Assembly (NCBI RefSeq): GCF_030053115.1
Contig: NZ_CP125619.1
Coordinates: 4,661,501-4,725,500, forward strand
DNA: 64,000 nucleotides
Reading direction: 5' to 3'
Origin: Pseudomonas svalbardensis
GTDB taxonomy: Bacteria > Pseudomonadota > Gammaproteobacteria > Pseudomonadales > Pseudomonadaceae
A model generated the notes under the pieces. That model did no database searches. It saw only the letters and a program-made list of their open reading frames with translations, and had not been told where the DNA came from. This document shows, piece by piece, positions 48,649-57,722 of the stretch. Numbering within the stretch: position 1 is the first letter of the stretch; each line of letters opens with the position of its first letter. The position numbers were made by a program, and so were the translations under genes.

Positions 48649-48779
48649 CATGTCCTTGGTGCTGTGACTTTCACCACAACGCAATAGTCTATGAGTAGGC
48701 TGCTGACTCGAGGCATAAACGCTTCGATCGGCCGGGAAGATTTGCCCCACCTGCCGCATGGGACTATTGAGGAGCTCGC

Positions 48780-49295
48780 ATGACCCAACAAAACGCCTTT
48801 ACTCGGGAAGACCTGCTGCGCTGCAGTCGCGGTGAGCTGTTCGGCCCAGGTAACGCACAACTGCCCGCCCCGAACATGTTGATGGTGGATCGCATCACCC
48901 ATATCAGCGCCGAGGGTGGCAAGTACGGCAAGGGTGAATTGGTCGCCGAGCTGGATATCACTCCGGACCTGTGGTTCTTCGCCTGCCACTTCGAAGGTGA
49001 TCCGGTGATGCCAGGCTGCTTGGGCCTCGACGCCATGTGGCAACTGGTCGGCTTCTTCCTCGGCTGGCAAGGTCTGCCGGGCCGTGGTCGCGCCCTGGGT
49101 TCGGGCGAAGTGAAATTCTTCGGTCAGGTTCTGCCGACCGCCAAGAAAGTAACCTATAACATTCAGATCAAGCGCGTACTGAAGGGCAAGCTGAACCTGG
49201 CCATCGCCGATGGTTCGGTCAGCGTCGACGGCCGCGAGATCTACACCGCCGAAGGCCTTCGGGTCGGCGTTTTCACCTCCACTGACAACTTCTAA
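48780..49295 (+). CDS. fabA: 3-hydroxydecanoyl-ACP dehydratase/isomerase
   Basis: 171 residues, exactly the expected size. Active-site H70 ([12 protein letters not shown]) and D84 (LGLDAMWQ) are present. It dehydrates 3-hydroxydecanoyl-ACP and isomerises the double bond, the branch point to unsaturated fatty acids under aerobic and anaerobic conditions. A GAGGAG site precedes the ATG. Followed after 11 bases by fabB. Confidence 0.98.
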   Translation: MTQQNAFTREDLLRCSRGELFGPGNAQLPAPNMLMVDRITHISAEGGKYGKGELVAELDITPDLWFFACHFEGDPVMPGCLGLDAMWQLVGFFLGWQGLPGRGRALGSGEVKFFGQVLPTAKKVTYNIQIKRVLKGKLNLAIADGSVSVDGREIYTAEGLRVGVFTSTDNF

Positions 49296-49306
49296 GGGTT
49301 ATCCGC

Positions 49307-50527
49307 ATGCGCCGCGTCGTTATCACTGGTCTGGGCATCGTTTCGTGCCTGGGCAATGACAAAGAGACCGTCTCCGCTAACCTGCGTGCAAGCCGCCCTG
49401 GCATCCGGTTCAACCCGGAATATGCCGAAATGGGTCTGCGTAGCCAGGTTTCCGGCTCCATTGACCTTCCCCTCGAAGAGCTGATCGATCGCAAGATCTT
49501 TCGCTTCGTCGGCCACGCGGCGGCTTACGCCTACCTGGCCATGAAAGACGCCATCGCCGACTCCGGTCTGACCGATGAGCAAGTCTCCAACCCGCGTACC
49601 GGTTTGATCGCCGGCTCCGGTGGCGCCTCCACGCTGAACCAGATGGAAGCGCTGGACATCCTGCGCGAGAAAGGCGTGAAACGCGTTGGCCCATACCGCG
49701 TCACGCGGACCATGAGCAGCACCGTTTCCGCTTGCCTGGCCACGCCGTTCAAGATCAAGGGCCTGAACTACTCCATCGCGTCTGCCTGCGCCACCAGTGC
49801 TCACTGCATCGGTACCGCCATGGAACAGATCCAGATGGGCAAGCAGGACATCGTGTTCGCCGGCGGCGGTGAAGAAGAACACTGGAGCCAATCGTTCCTG
49901 TTCGACGCCATGGGCGCACTGTCCAGCCAGTACAACGAAACCCCGGAAAAAGCTTCCCGTGCCTACGACGCCAAGCGTGACGGTTTCGTCATCGCCGGCG
50001 GTGGCGGCATGGTCGTGGTCGAAGAGCTGGAACATGCTCTGGCCCGCGGCGCGAAGATCTACGCGGAAATCGTTGGCTACGGCGCGACCTCCGACGGCTA
50101 CGACATGGTCGCCCCAAGCGGCGAAGGCGCCATCCGCTGCATGCAGATGGCCATGTCCACCGTTGACGCTCCGATCGACTACCTGAATACCCACGGCACG
50201 TCGACTCCGGTCGGCGACGTCATGGAAATGAAAGGTGTGCGTGAAGTGTTCGGCGACAAGGCTCCGGCCATCAGCTCCACCAAGAGCCTGTCGGGTCACT
50301 CCCTGGGCGCCGCCGGCGTTCACGAAGCGATCTACTGCATGCTGATGATGGAAGGCAACTTCATGGCGGGTTCCGCCAACATCGACGAACTGGACCCGGA
50401 AGTGGCTGACATGCCGATCCTGACCAAGACTCGTGAAGACGCCACCATCAACACCGTGATGAGCAACAGTTTCGGCTTCGGTGGCACCAATGCCACGCTG
50501 GTACTGAAGCGCTGGCAGGGTAAGTAA
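49307..50527 (+). CDS. fabB: 3-oxoacyl-ACP synthase I
   Basis: 406 residues. The condensing enzyme elongates the cis-3-decenoyl-ACP made by FabA. The nucleophile is C161 in [12 protein letters not shown], with the two histidines in [11 protein letters not shown] and [12 protein letters not shown], and the [11 protein letters not shown] glycine loop near the C-terminus. Co-transcribed with fabA and closed by a strong terminator. Confidence 0.98.
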   Translation: MRRVVITGLGIVSCLGNDKETVSANLRASRPGIRFNPEYAEMGLRSQVSGSIDLPLEELIDRKIFRFVGHAAAYAYLAMKDAIADSGLTDEQVSNPRTGLIAGSGGASTLNQMEALDILREKGVKRVGPYRVTRTMSSTVSACLATPFKIKGLNYSIASACATSAHCIGTAMEQIQMGKQDIVFAGGGEEEHWSQSFLFDAMGALSSQYNETPEKASRAYDAKRDGFVIAGGGGMVVVEELEHALARGAKIYAEIVGYGATSDGYDMVAPSGEGAIRCMQMAMSTVDAPIDYLNTHGTSTPVGDVMEMKGVREVFGDKAPAISSTKSLSGHSLGAAGVHEAIYCMLMMEGNFMAGSANIDELDPEVADMPILTKTREDATINTVMSNSFGFGGTNATLVLKRWQGK

Positions 50528-50548
50528 TACCCCGCGTACGCCGCACAT

Positions 50549-50582
50549 AAAAACGCCCCGACTGGTTCGGGGCGTTTTTTTT
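50549..50582 (+). terminator. Terminator of fabA-fabB
   Basis: AAACGCCCCG pairs with CGGGGCGTTT over a seven-base loop and ends in eight T. Confidence 0.94.
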
Positions 50583-50602
50583 GTGCCTTTGCTTTTGCTT
50601 TT

Positions 50603-50668
50603 GTAGGAGCCAGGCTTGCCGGCGAAGGCGCACCCAAGGACGCCTTCGCCGGCAAGCCTGGCTCCTAC
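50603..50668. repeat. REP-type inverted pair (GTAGGAGCCAGGC class)
   Basis: Two perfectly complementary 29-base arms (GTAGGAGCCAGGCTTGCCGG... and complement) enclose about eight bases. This is a third REP class in the window. The remaining bases to 50893 hold no gene; A+T-rich sequence from 50690 probably carries the promoter of the small gene. Confidence 0.9.
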
Positions 50669-50893
50669 AGGTACCGGTTTGAATCCGCCGTTTTCATCGT
50701 CGCAAACATGAAGCTTTTGTCATGAAACTCAGCGGCTTGCGACCAAATGCCGCGTGTTTCAAGGGCTGCAGGATTTTCTCTGATTTTGCAAAAGTCCGTT
50801 ACCAAACTCAGTCGTTTACTTAGCAGGCTAACCAAACATATAACGGAGTCCTGCACACGCCTTGCTGCAGATAACAGAGATTGGAGCTAGCAG

Positions 50894-51082
50894 ATGACTG
50901 TAAAAGTAACTGAACGCGACGATTCACATAAGTCCCACGAAGGCGTAGCCGCCGGTATCCGGATCTGGGACGTGCACCAACAAGACATGCTGGTGGGGAT
51001 GTTCCACTCCGAAACCGATGCCCACAGCTACAAGGCCGAACTGGAAAAACTGGAGCAGCAACGAGAGCTCCAATCCGCCTAA
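50894..51082 (+). CDS. Small conserved protein of unknown function
   Basis: 62 residues, hydrophilic, with GGAG eight bases before the ATG. The sequence GIRIWDVHQQDMLVGMFHSETDAHSYKAEL followed by a short helical EKLEQQRELQ tail suggests a single compact domain. No family recognised. Its own terminator, 18 bases downstream, is the one split by the insertion sequence. Confidence 0.75.
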   Translation: MTVKVTERDDSHKSHEGVAAGIRIWDVHQQDMLVGMFHSETDAHSYKAELEKLEQQRELQSA

Positions 51083-51099
51083 GCAATGACAGCATTGAA

Positions 51100-51114
51100 A
51101 ACGACAAACCCCGC
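51100..51114. terminator. Left arm of a bidirectional terminator split by the IS element
   Basis: AACGACAAACCCCGC is perfectly complementary to GCGGGGTTTGTCGTT at 52559-52573, 1.4 kb away. Without the IS they would form a 15-bp hairpin with loop CATGA, and T-runs on both outer sides would serve both the small plus-strand gene and the DUF2058 gene. Confidence 0.9.
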
Positions 51115-51121
51115 CATGAGC
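51113..51121. repeat. Left target-site duplication of the IS
   Basis: GCCATGAGC occurs directly before the left inverted repeat and again at 52552-52560. If the outer C/G pair is counted as part of the inverted repeats the duplication is seven bases. Confidence 0.88.
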
Positions 51122-51168
51122 GCAATGCTGTTCACTTAAGGATTGTTGACTAATCCTCAGGCAGCCGG

Positions 51169-51201
51169 AAAATCCGGAATCTGATAAGGATTCCGGATTT
51201 T
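51169..51201 (+). terminator. Hairpin immediately before the transposase start
   Basis: AAATCCGGAAT pairs with ATTCCGGATTT and is followed by T residues running into the ATG at 51204; the best ribosome site (AAGGA) lies within the hairpin. It could stop read-through from outside or mask the ribosome site in read-through mRNA, as described for IS10/IS50-type elements. Confidence 0.7.
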
Positions 51202-51203
51202 TT

Positions 51204-52541
51204 ATGTCTGTTGCTCAGGATTTAAGCGCGGTTTTGGATTTTGCTAAGCAACCGCTCTCTCGCCTTGAGGTGTTCACCGATCATATTCCTCATGATTGGA
51301 TCACCGCAGCGGCCGCTCTGGCGGATAAAGCCACGATCCGACGTCGGCGCTTGCCTTCGGACATAGTCCTTTGGCTGGTAGTCGGGATGGCACTTTTCAG
51401 AGGTGAGCCAATAGTCGAGGTCGCTCGCCGACTGAATATTTGTGCCGACGGTCTTGCTAATGAGGTGCTGTTAGCCAAAAGCGGGTTGTCGCAGGCGCGC
51501 CAGCGTCTGGGGAATCAGCCTGTCGCTTGGTTATTTCAACAGTGCGCCAATGTCTGGGGATACGAGCGCTACCCGCAAGATGACTGGCACGGTCTTCAAG
51601 TCTTTGCCGTCGACGGTGCCTTGTTTCGAACCCCGGAAACGTCGTCATTGCGGGACCATTTTGGCTCCGGCAATACCTCCTCCGATCGTCAAACCCCTTA
51701 TCCGGTGCTGCGCCTTGTTGCGTTGATGAACGCCCGTTCTCATATCATCGCCAACGCGGCCATCAGCCCTTACCGCAAAGGGGAGATCCCGCTGGCCAAG
51801 GACTTCATCGAGAGCATACCCAACCACTCAGTGACCCTGCTGGACAAAGGGTTTTTCAGTGCGGACCTATTGTTGAGTATCCAAAGTACTGAAAAAAACC
51901 GGCATTGGATGATCCCGGAGCGTAAGGGTACTGTTCGCACGGAAATTGAACACTACGGCGATGGTGATTACCTAGTCCAGATGAAGGTCTCGCAGCAAGC
52001 GCGTAAAAAGAACCCACTGTTGCCTGAGTACTGGCAAGTACGGGCGGTCACCTACGAGGTCGCCGGGAAAGAAAAAACCGTCTTCACCTCCCTGCCAGCC
52101 TCGCACTTTAGCGCTGAGCAGGTCGCCACCCTTTATCACGAGCGATGGGAAATCGAACTGGGTTTCAGGGATATCAAAAGCTCAATGCAAGACAATGCCT
52201 TGACCCTTCGCAGCAAGACTGTAGACCTGGTGTATCAAGAATTATGGGGGCTGTTACTGGCTTATAACGTAGTGCGTCGAGAAGCCAGTCAGGCGGCTGT
52301 AGCTCATAAGCGGGCTCCCAGCGAGGTGAGTTTCAAGTTTGCCTGTCAGCACATCGCCAGCCATCTGGTGGTCATGGCCGGAGCGGTCTCGCCCTCACAC
52401 ACGCCAAGACGCCTGGACGAGCTTCGCGGCAGCATTGGTGTGCTCTTCATAGCAAAACGCCCCAGGCCTGCGAGGCCTAGGGCGGTGAAGATGTCAAAAA
52501 CCCGGTATCCGGTTAACCGCAAGGCTGCTCCGCTTAAGTGA
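51204..52541 (+). CDS. IS4-family transposase
   Basis: 445 residues. The DDE triad is D137 (VFAVDGALFRTP), D214 (LLDKGFFSAD) and E318 within the IS4 signature Y311-x2-R314-x3-E318-x6-K325. The N-terminal 90 residues match the IS4 insertion-element N-terminal domain; the basic C-terminus (RPRPARPRAVK) is DNA-binding-like. The frame is complete, so the element is probably active. Confidence 0.95.
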   Translation: MSVAQDLSAVLDFAKQPLSRLEVFTDHIPHDWITAAAALADKATIRRRRLPSDIVLWLVVGMALFRGEPIVEVARRLNICADGLANEVLLAKSGLSQARQRLGNQPVAWLFQQCANVWGYERYPQDDWHGLQVFAVDGALFRTPETSSLRDHFGSGNTSSDRQTPYPVLRLVALMNARSHIIANAAISPYRKGEIPLAKDFIESIPNHSVTLLDKGFFSADLLLSIQSTEKNRHWMIPERKGTVRTEIEHYGDGDYLVQMKVSQQARKKNPLLPEYWQVRAVTYEVAGKEKTVFTSLPASHFSAEQVATLYHERWEIELGFRDIKSSMQDNALTLRSKTVDLVYQELWGLLLAYNVVRREASQAAVAHKRAPSEVSFKFACQHIASHLVVMAGAVSPSHTPRRLDELRGSIGVLFIAKRPRPARPRAVKMSKTRYPVNRKAAPLK

Positions 52542-52551
52542 ACAGCATTGC

Positions 52552-52560
52552 GCCATGAGC
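52552..52560. repeat. Right target-site duplication of the IS
   Basis: GCCATGAGC, identical to 51113-51121. Confidence 0.88.
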
Positions 52561-52573
52561 GGGGTTTGTCGTT
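52559..52573. terminator. Right arm of the split bidirectional terminator
   Basis: GCGGGGTTTGTCGTT, perfect complement of 51100-51114. The DUF2058 gene ends at 52592 on the minus strand, 19 bases away, and now lacks an intact terminator hairpin. Confidence 0.9.
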
Positions 52574-52591
52574 GTTGCAGTCTTTAACGGC

Positions 52592-53134
52592 TTACCACAT
52601 CAGATCGTCCGGGATCTGATAGGCGGCGTACGGATCGTCTTCGGCAGCGACTTCTTCGGTCTTCACGTTCATCTGCACGATACGCTGTGGATCGCGCTCC
52701 TGGATCTTCAGGGCCGCCTCACGGGGGATCACTTCATAACCGCCGGCGTGGTGCACGATAGCCAGCGAACCGCTGCTGAGCTTGTTGCGCATCAGCGTGT
52801 TGACGCAGATGCGCTTGACCTTCTTGTCGTCGACGAAGTTGTAGTAGTCCTCGGTCGTCAGCTTCGGCAGACGCGAGACTTCGATCAACTGTTTGACCTG
52901 AGCAGCGCGAGCCTTGGCCTCGGCCTTCTCCTGCTGCTGACGGTTCAGCTCCTGGTCGCGCTTGGCCTTCTCGGCCATGGCTTCCTGAGCCGCCCGCTGC
53001 TGCGAGTCATCAAGTTCGATCTGACCTTTGTGGGCCAGACGCTGCTGTTTCTGCTTCTCTTTGCCGACCTGTTTGGCCTGCTTCTGGTTGACCAGCCCTG
53101 CTTTGAGCAACTGGTCGCGAAGGGAAATGCTCAT
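52592..53134 (-). CDS. DUF2058 family protein (YaiL-like)
   Basis: 180 residues. It begins MSISLRDQLLKAGLVNQKQ, has a strongly charged helical middle (residues 22-85, rich in K/Q/E/R/A) and a compact C-terminal domain ending DDPYAAYQIPDDLMW, all typical of DUF2058. It may be a nucleic-acid-associated protein, but no function is established. It follows mazG on the same strand after 28 bases. Confidence 0.9.
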   Translation of the reverse strand: MSISLRDQLLKAGLVNQKQAKQVGKEKQKQQRLAHKGQIELDDSQQRAAQEAMAEKAKRDQELNRQQQEKAEAKARAAQVKQLIEVSRLPKLTTEDYYNFVDDKKVKRICVNTLMRNKLSSGSLAIVHHAGGYEVIPREAALKIQERDPQRIVQMNVKTEEVAAEDDPYAAYQIPDDLMW

Positions 53135-53162
53135 GGTGCTTATTACTCACTTAGGCAACTGC

Positions 53163-53996
53163 TCAACCGCAGCTGGGCAAATTCTTTTCCTGACGTTTGG
53201 CTTCGCCCCACAAGGCGTCCAACTCTTCGAGGGTGCAATCTTCTATGGGACGGTGGGTGTCGCGCAATGCCTGTTCGATAAAACGGAAGCGTCTTTCGAA
53301 CTTGCTGTTGGCTCCACGCAGTGCAGTTTCGGGATCGACCTTGAGATGACGCGCCAGATTGACCACGGAAAACAACAGATCACCGACCTCATCGGCAATC
53401 GCTGCCGAGTCATTGTCGGCCATGGCTTCGAGCACTTCATCGAGCTCTTCGCGCACTTTGTCGAGCACCGGCAAGGCGTCAGGCCAGTCGAAACCGACCT
53501 GCCCCGCGCGCTTCTGCAACTTCGCCGAACGGGACAATGCCGGCAGTGCTGCGGGTACGTCGTCGAGCAAGGACAGTTGTTCGGGCGCCGAAGATTTCTC
53601 CGCCCGTTCTTCAGCCTTGATCTCTTCCCAGCGCTGTTTGACCTGATCTTCATTAAGACGCGGAACATCCAGCGGCGCATACAGATCACCGGTAGGAAAC
53701 ACATGCGGATGACGGCGAATCAATTTGCGGGTGATGCTGTCGATGACGCCGGCGAATTCGAAGCGCCCTTCTTCCCGGGCCAACTGGCTGTAATAAACCA
53801 CCTGGAACAGCAAATCCCCCAACTCTCCCTGCAAGTGATCGAAGTCACCGCGCTCGATGGCGTCGGCGACTTCGTAGGCTTCCTCAAGGGTGTGCGGGAC
53901 GATGGTTTCGTAGGTTTGCTTGATGTCCCACGGGCAGCCGAACTGCGGGTCGCGCAGACGGCTCATCAGGTGCAGCAAGTCTTCAAGGCTGTACAT
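53163..53996 (-). CDS. mazG: Nucleoside triphosphate pyrophosphohydrolase MazG
   Basis: 277 residues from MYSLEDLLHLMSRLRDP; GTG and TTG codons upstream are in frame but overlap the relA stop. Two MazG domains are visible, each with the metal-binding ExxE...D pattern (EEAYEVADAIERGD...GELGDLLFQVV; EELDEVLEAM...DEVGDLLFSVV). In E. coli MazG hydrolyses NTPs and lowers ppGpp effects in starvation; here it directly follows relA with a five-base gap, so synthesis and damping of the alarmone response are co-expressed. Confidence 0.96.
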   Translation of the reverse strand: MYSLEDLLHLMSRLRDPQFGCPWDIKQTYETIVPHTLEEAYEVADAIERGDFDHLQGELGDLLFQVVYYSQLAREEGRFEFAGVIDSITRKLIRRHPHVFPTGDLYAPLDVPRLNEDQVKQRWEEIKAEERAEKSSAPEQLSLLDDVPAALPALSRSAKLQKRAGQVGFDWPDALPVLDKVREELDEVLEAMADNDSAAIADEVGDLLFSVVNLARHLKVDPETALRGANSKFERRFRFIEQALRDTHRPIEDCTLEELDALWGEAKRQEKNLPSCG

Positions 53997-54001
53997 CAAT
54001 T

Positions 54002-56245
54002 TCACGGAGTCCGGTTACGGCGGGTTTCGATGATGTTTGGCAACTGGGAAATCCGCCCCAGCAACCGACCCAGTGCATCCAGCCCCGGAATCTCGATGGT
54101 CAGGGACATCAACGCCGTGTTGTCCTCTTTGTTCGAGCGGGTGTTGACCGCCAGCACGTTGATCCGCTCGTTGAGCAGTACTTGCGAAACGTCACGCAGC
54201 AGACCGGACCGGTCGTAGGCACGGATGATGATGTCCACCGGATAGGTGAGCACCGGCACCGGGCCCCAGCTGACCTGGATGATCCGCTCGGGCTCGCGCC
54301 CACCCAGTTGCAGCACCGAGGCGCAGTCCTGACGGTGAATACTCACGCCGCGGCCCACGGTGATGTAACCGACGATCGCATCCCCCGGCAGCGGCTGGCA
54401 GCAGCCGGCCATCTGGGTCATCAGGTTGCCGACGCCCTGGATCTGGATGTCGCCGCGCTTGCCCGGTTTGTAACCGGTGGCCTTGCGTGGAATCAGTTCC
54501 AGCTGTTCGTTGCCGCGCTCCGGTTCGACCAGTTGCTGCGCCAGGTTCACCAGTTGTGCCAGACGCAAATCGCCTGCGCCCAACGCGGCGAACATGTCTT
54601 CGGCCATTTTCATGTTGGCCTTTTCGGCCAGCTTGTCGAAATCTACCGCTGGCAGACCGAGGCGGTTGAGTTCGCGCTCCAGCAAGGTTTTACCGGCGGC
54701 GACGTTCTGATCGCGCGCCTGCAATTTGAACCAGTGAACGATCTTCGCCCGTGCCCGCGAGGTGGTGATGTAACCCAGGTTCGGGTTCAGCCAGTCGCGG
54801 CTCGGGGTGCCGTGCTTGCTGGTGATGATCTCGACTTGCTCACCGGTTTGCAGGCTGTAGTTGAGCGGCACGATGCGCCCGTTGATCTTCGCGCCACGGC
54901 AGTTGTGACCGATTTCGGTGTGCACTCGGTAGGCGAAGTCCAGCGGCGTCGCGCCCTTCGGCAAGTCGATGGCATGACCGTCCGGGGTGAAGATGTAGAC
55001 CCGGTCCGGTTCGATATCGACCCGCAGTTGCTCAGCCAGGCCGCCGATGTCACCCAGCTCTTCATGCCACTCGAGGACCTGACGCAGCCAGGAAATTTTC
55101 TCTTCGTAGTGGTTGGAGCCGGATTTGACGTCGGTGCCCTTGTAGCGCCAGTGTGCGCAAACGCCCAGCTCGGCTTCTTCGTGCATGGCGTGGGTGCGGA
55201 TCTGCACTTCCAGCACCTTGCCCTCGGGGCCGATCACCGCGGTGTGCAGCGAGCGGTAGCCGTTCTCTTTAGGGTTGGCGATGTAGTCGTCGAATTCTTT
55301 CGGGATGTGCCGCCACAGGGTGTGGACGATACCGAGCGCGGTGTAGCAGTCGCGCATTTCCGGCACCAGCACGCGAACCGCGCGCACGTCGTAGATCTGG
55401 CTGAATTCCAGACCCTTGCGCTGCATTTTGCGCCAGATCGAATAGATGTGTTTGGCCCGGCCGCTGATGTCGGCATCGACGCCGGTGGCCTGCAATTCGT
55501 TCTTGAGCTGGCTCATCACATCGGCGATGAAACGCTCGCGATCCAGTCGCCGCTCGTGGAGCAACTTGGCGATCTGCTTGTACTGGTCGGGCTCAAGGTA
55601 ACGGAAGGACAAGTCCTCCAGCTCCCACTTGATGTGACCGATACCGAGACGGTGAGCCAAAGGCGCGTAGATGTCGAAGACTTCACGGGCGACGCGGTTG
55701 CGTTTTTCGTCATCGGCGGTTTTCACCGCACGGATCGCGCAGGTGCGTTCGGCCAGTTTGATCAGCGCGACGCGAACGTCGTCGACCATGGCGACCAGCA
55801 TTTTGCGCAGGTTTTCGACCTGGCCCTGCGTGCCCAGCACCAGGGATTGACGGGGGCTGAGGCTGGCGCTGATCGCCGCCATGCGCAACACGCCGTCGAT
55901 GAGTTTGGCGACCACCGGACCGAAGCGCTGGCTGACCGCCGGCAACTCAATCTGGCCTTCGCGCACGCCGCGATACAGGATCGCGGCAACCAACGAATCC
56001 TGATCGAGTTTGAGGTCGGCGAGAATCTCGGCGATCTCAAGGCCCGTGCGGAAACTCGAGGTCCCTTCGGACCATAGATTTTTCGCTGCATTGGCCTGTT
56101 GTTCAGACGCACGAGCGAACTCGCACGCTTCCTTCAAGGCTTCGCGATCCAGTGCCGGATCGACACTGGCCGCGTGATCGAGCCAAGCCTCGAGATTGAT
56201 ACTGCCGTCGGTGTTGATCGGCTGGTGTGCTCTCACCTGTACCAT
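54002..56245 (-). CDS. relA: GTP pyrophosphokinase RelA
   Basis: 747 residues with AAGG upstream of the ATG. Domain order: degenerate hydrolase domain (ILYRGVREGQ where SpoT has the HD residues), synthetase (RAKHIYSIWRKMQRKG, YDVRAVRVLV, ENGYRSLHT), TGS (VYIFTPDGHAIDLPKGATP), helical, zinc-finger (CCQPLPGD, HRQDC) and ACT domain. It senses uncharged tRNA on the ribosome and makes (p)ppGpp. It is therefore a synthetase-only enzyme, not a bifunctional Rsh. Confidence 0.97.
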   Translation of the reverse strand: MVQVRAHQPINTDGSINLEAWLDHAASVDPALDREALKEACEFARASEQQANAAKNLWSEGTSSFRTGLEIAEILADLKLDQDSLVAAILYRGVREGQIELPAVSQRFGPVVAKLIDGVLRMAAISASLSPRQSLVLGTQGQVENLRKMLVAMVDDVRVALIKLAERTCAIRAVKTADDEKRNRVAREVFDIYAPLAHRLGIGHIKWELEDLSFRYLEPDQYKQIAKLLHERRLDRERFIADVMSQLKNELQATGVDADISGRAKHIYSIWRKMQRKGLEFSQIYDVRAVRVLVPEMRDCYTALGIVHTLWRHIPKEFDDYIANPKENGYRSLHTAVIGPEGKVLEVQIRTHAMHEEAELGVCAHWRYKGTDVKSGSNHYEEKISWLRQVLEWHEELGDIGGLAEQLRVDIEPDRVYIFTPDGHAIDLPKGATPLDFAYRVHTEIGHNCRGAKINGRIVPLNYSLQTGEQVEIITSKHGTPSRDWLNPNLGYITTSRARAKIVHWFKLQARDQNVAAGKTLLERELNRLGLPAVDFDKLAEKANMKMAEDMFAALGAGDLRLAQLVNLAQQLVEPERGNEQLELIPRKATGYKPGKRGDIQIQGVGNLMTQMAGCCQPLPGDAIVGYITVGRGVSIHRQDCASVLQLGGREPERIIQVSWGPVPVLTYPVDIIIRAYDRSGLLRDVSQVLLNERINVLAVNTRSNKEDNTALMSLTIEIPGLDALGRLLGRISQLPNIIETRRNRTP

Positions 56246-56302
56246 CTTGCTTACCTTCCCTACGACGCAGATTCAATGCGTCAAATCGCTGACCTTTCGT
56301 TA

Positions 56303-56342
56303 CCCGTGAACGCTCGCGGGGCTAATGCGAGCGCGGCACGGG
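56303..56342 (-). other. Extended stem-loop between rlmD and relA
   Basis: CCCGTG and CGCTCGC pair with GCGAGCG and CACGGG, a two-part stem with a nine-base loop and small bulges. No T-run follows, so it may be an attenuating or mRNA-processing structure within the cysM-rlmD-relA-mazG run. Confidence 0.55.
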
Positions 56343-56369
56343 CAGGCCAGTCGGACCAGACGAGCCGTC

Positions 56370-57722
56370 CTAGCTCGCTTCAAATAACGCCATGGCCTCG
56401 ACATGTGCCGTCTGAGGAAACATATCGAGAATCCCGGCACGTTTTAACCGGTAGCCCTGCTTGATCAATTCGACCGTATCGCGCGCCAGCGTTGCCGGAT
56501 TGCACGATACATACACCAACCGTTTGGCGCCCAGAGACGCCAGCTTGCGCACTGCTTCGAAAGCACCGTCACGCGGTGGGTCCAAGAGTACCGCACAAAA
56601 GCCTTCGCGCGCCCATTCGGCATCGGCCAAAGGCTGGGATAAATCGGCCTGAAAAAACTTCGCATTATGAAGATTATTGCTAGCAGCGTTTGCAGCTGCC
56701 CGCTCGACCATCGCCTGCACACCCTCCACCGCCACCACTTCGCGAACGACCTTGGCCAACGGCAAGGCAAAGTTACCCAAACCACAGAATAGATCGAGAA
56801 CTCGTTCCTCCGCCGTCGGCTTCAGCCAGTCCAACGCCTGGGCGATCATCGCTTCGTTGACCCCGGCGTTGACCTGGATGAAATCCCCCGGACGGTACGC
56901 CAGGTTCAAAGCCCACTGCTCAAGCCGATAACCCAACGACTGGTCAGCCTCGACCGGTTGCGGTTCGCCGTCACCGTGCAGCCACAATTGGGCTTCATGG
57001 AAGGCGCAGAAATCCTTGAGGATCGTCATGTCGGCGTCGGACAGCGGCGCCATGTGCCGCAGCAACACCGCCAACGACGAACCGCTGAACAATTCCACAT
57101 GCCCCAGAGCCTGAGGTTTGCTCAAGCGCCGAAGCATTTCCGGCAAGCGGGTCATGATCGACTGCAAGGGTTGTACCAGCACCGTGCATTCGTTGATCGC
57201 AACGATGTCCTGACTGCCAGCGGCGCGGAAACCGACTTCGAGTTTTTTCGCCTTCATGTCCCAGCGCACCGCCACTCGGGCGCGACGCCGGTAACCGAAT
57301 TCCGGACCGCTCAGCGGCGCGGCCCATTCTTCGGGTTCGACACCGGCGACCTTCGACAATTGCTCGGCGAGCATGCGCTGTTTCAGGGCGAGTTGTTCGT
57401 TGTGCGGCAGATGTTGCACGCTGCAACCGCCACAGCGACCGGCATGCGGACACGGTGCAGGGCGGCGCAGTTCGCTGGCCTGGAACACCCGTTCGGTGCG
57501 CGCCTCGACCACTTTGCCGTGGGCGCCCAACACGCGCGCTTCGACTTCTTCACCGGCCAATGCGCCGAGGACGAACCAGGTGCGACCTTCAAAAAACGCG
57601 ATACCGCGACCGTCATTGGCCAGGCGCTCAATACTCAAACGCTGCTTTTTGCCGGTCGGAATTTGCGGGGCCTTGCTGCCGCCGGTGGGCTGGAAGCGCA
57701 GGCCTCTCTCTTGCTTGGCCAT
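56370..57722 (-). CDS. rlmD: 23S rRNA (uracil-1939-C5)-methyltransferase RlmD
   Basis: 450 residues. An N-terminal TRAM domain, the 4Fe-4S cysteine cluster [10 protein letters not shown] (about residues 90-100), the SAM-binding [15 protein letters not shown], and the methyltransferase nucleophile motif [13 protein letters not shown] with DPPRDGA are intact. It methylates U1939 of 23S rRNA. Its ATG shares one base with the cysM stop. Confidence 0.97.
   Translation of the reverse strand: MAKQERGLRFQPTGGSKAPQIPTGKKQRLSIERLANDGRGIAFFEGRTWFVLGALAGEEVEARVLGAHGKVVEARTERVFQASELRRPAPCPHAGRCGGCSVQHLPHNEQLALKQRMLAEQLSKVAGVEPEEWAAPLSGPEFGYRRRARVAVRWDMKAKKLEVGFRAAGSQDIVAINECTVLVQPLQSIMTRLPEMLRRLSKPQALGHVELFSGSSLAVLLRHMAPLSDADMTILKDFCAFHEAQLWLHGDGEPQPVEADQSLGYRLEQWALNLAYRPGDFIQVNAGVNEAMIAQALDWLKPTAEERVLDLFCGLGNFALPLAKVVREVVAVEGVQAMVERAAANAASNNLHNAKFFQADLSQPLADAEWAREGFCAVLLDPPRDGAFEAVRKLASLGAKRLVYVSCNPATLARDTVELIKQGYRLKRAGILDMFPQTAHVEAMALFEAS

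Larger units (their letters stand above)
51122..52551 (+). mobile_element. IS4-family insertion sequence, 1430 bp, intact
   Basis: 19-bp perfect terminal inverted repeats (GCAATGCTGTTCACTTAAG at 51122-51140 and its complement at 52533-52551) bound one full-length transposase gene, flanked by a 9-bp direct repeat. Intact ends, duplication and open frame indicate a recent insertion. The target was the loop of a Rho-independent terminator. Confidence 0.94.

Noticed and set aside
54002-56245. RelA as a bifunctional synthetase/hydrolase.
   Set aside because: The HD hydrolase residues are replaced (YRGVREGQ), as in RelA proteins that only synthesise ppGpp.
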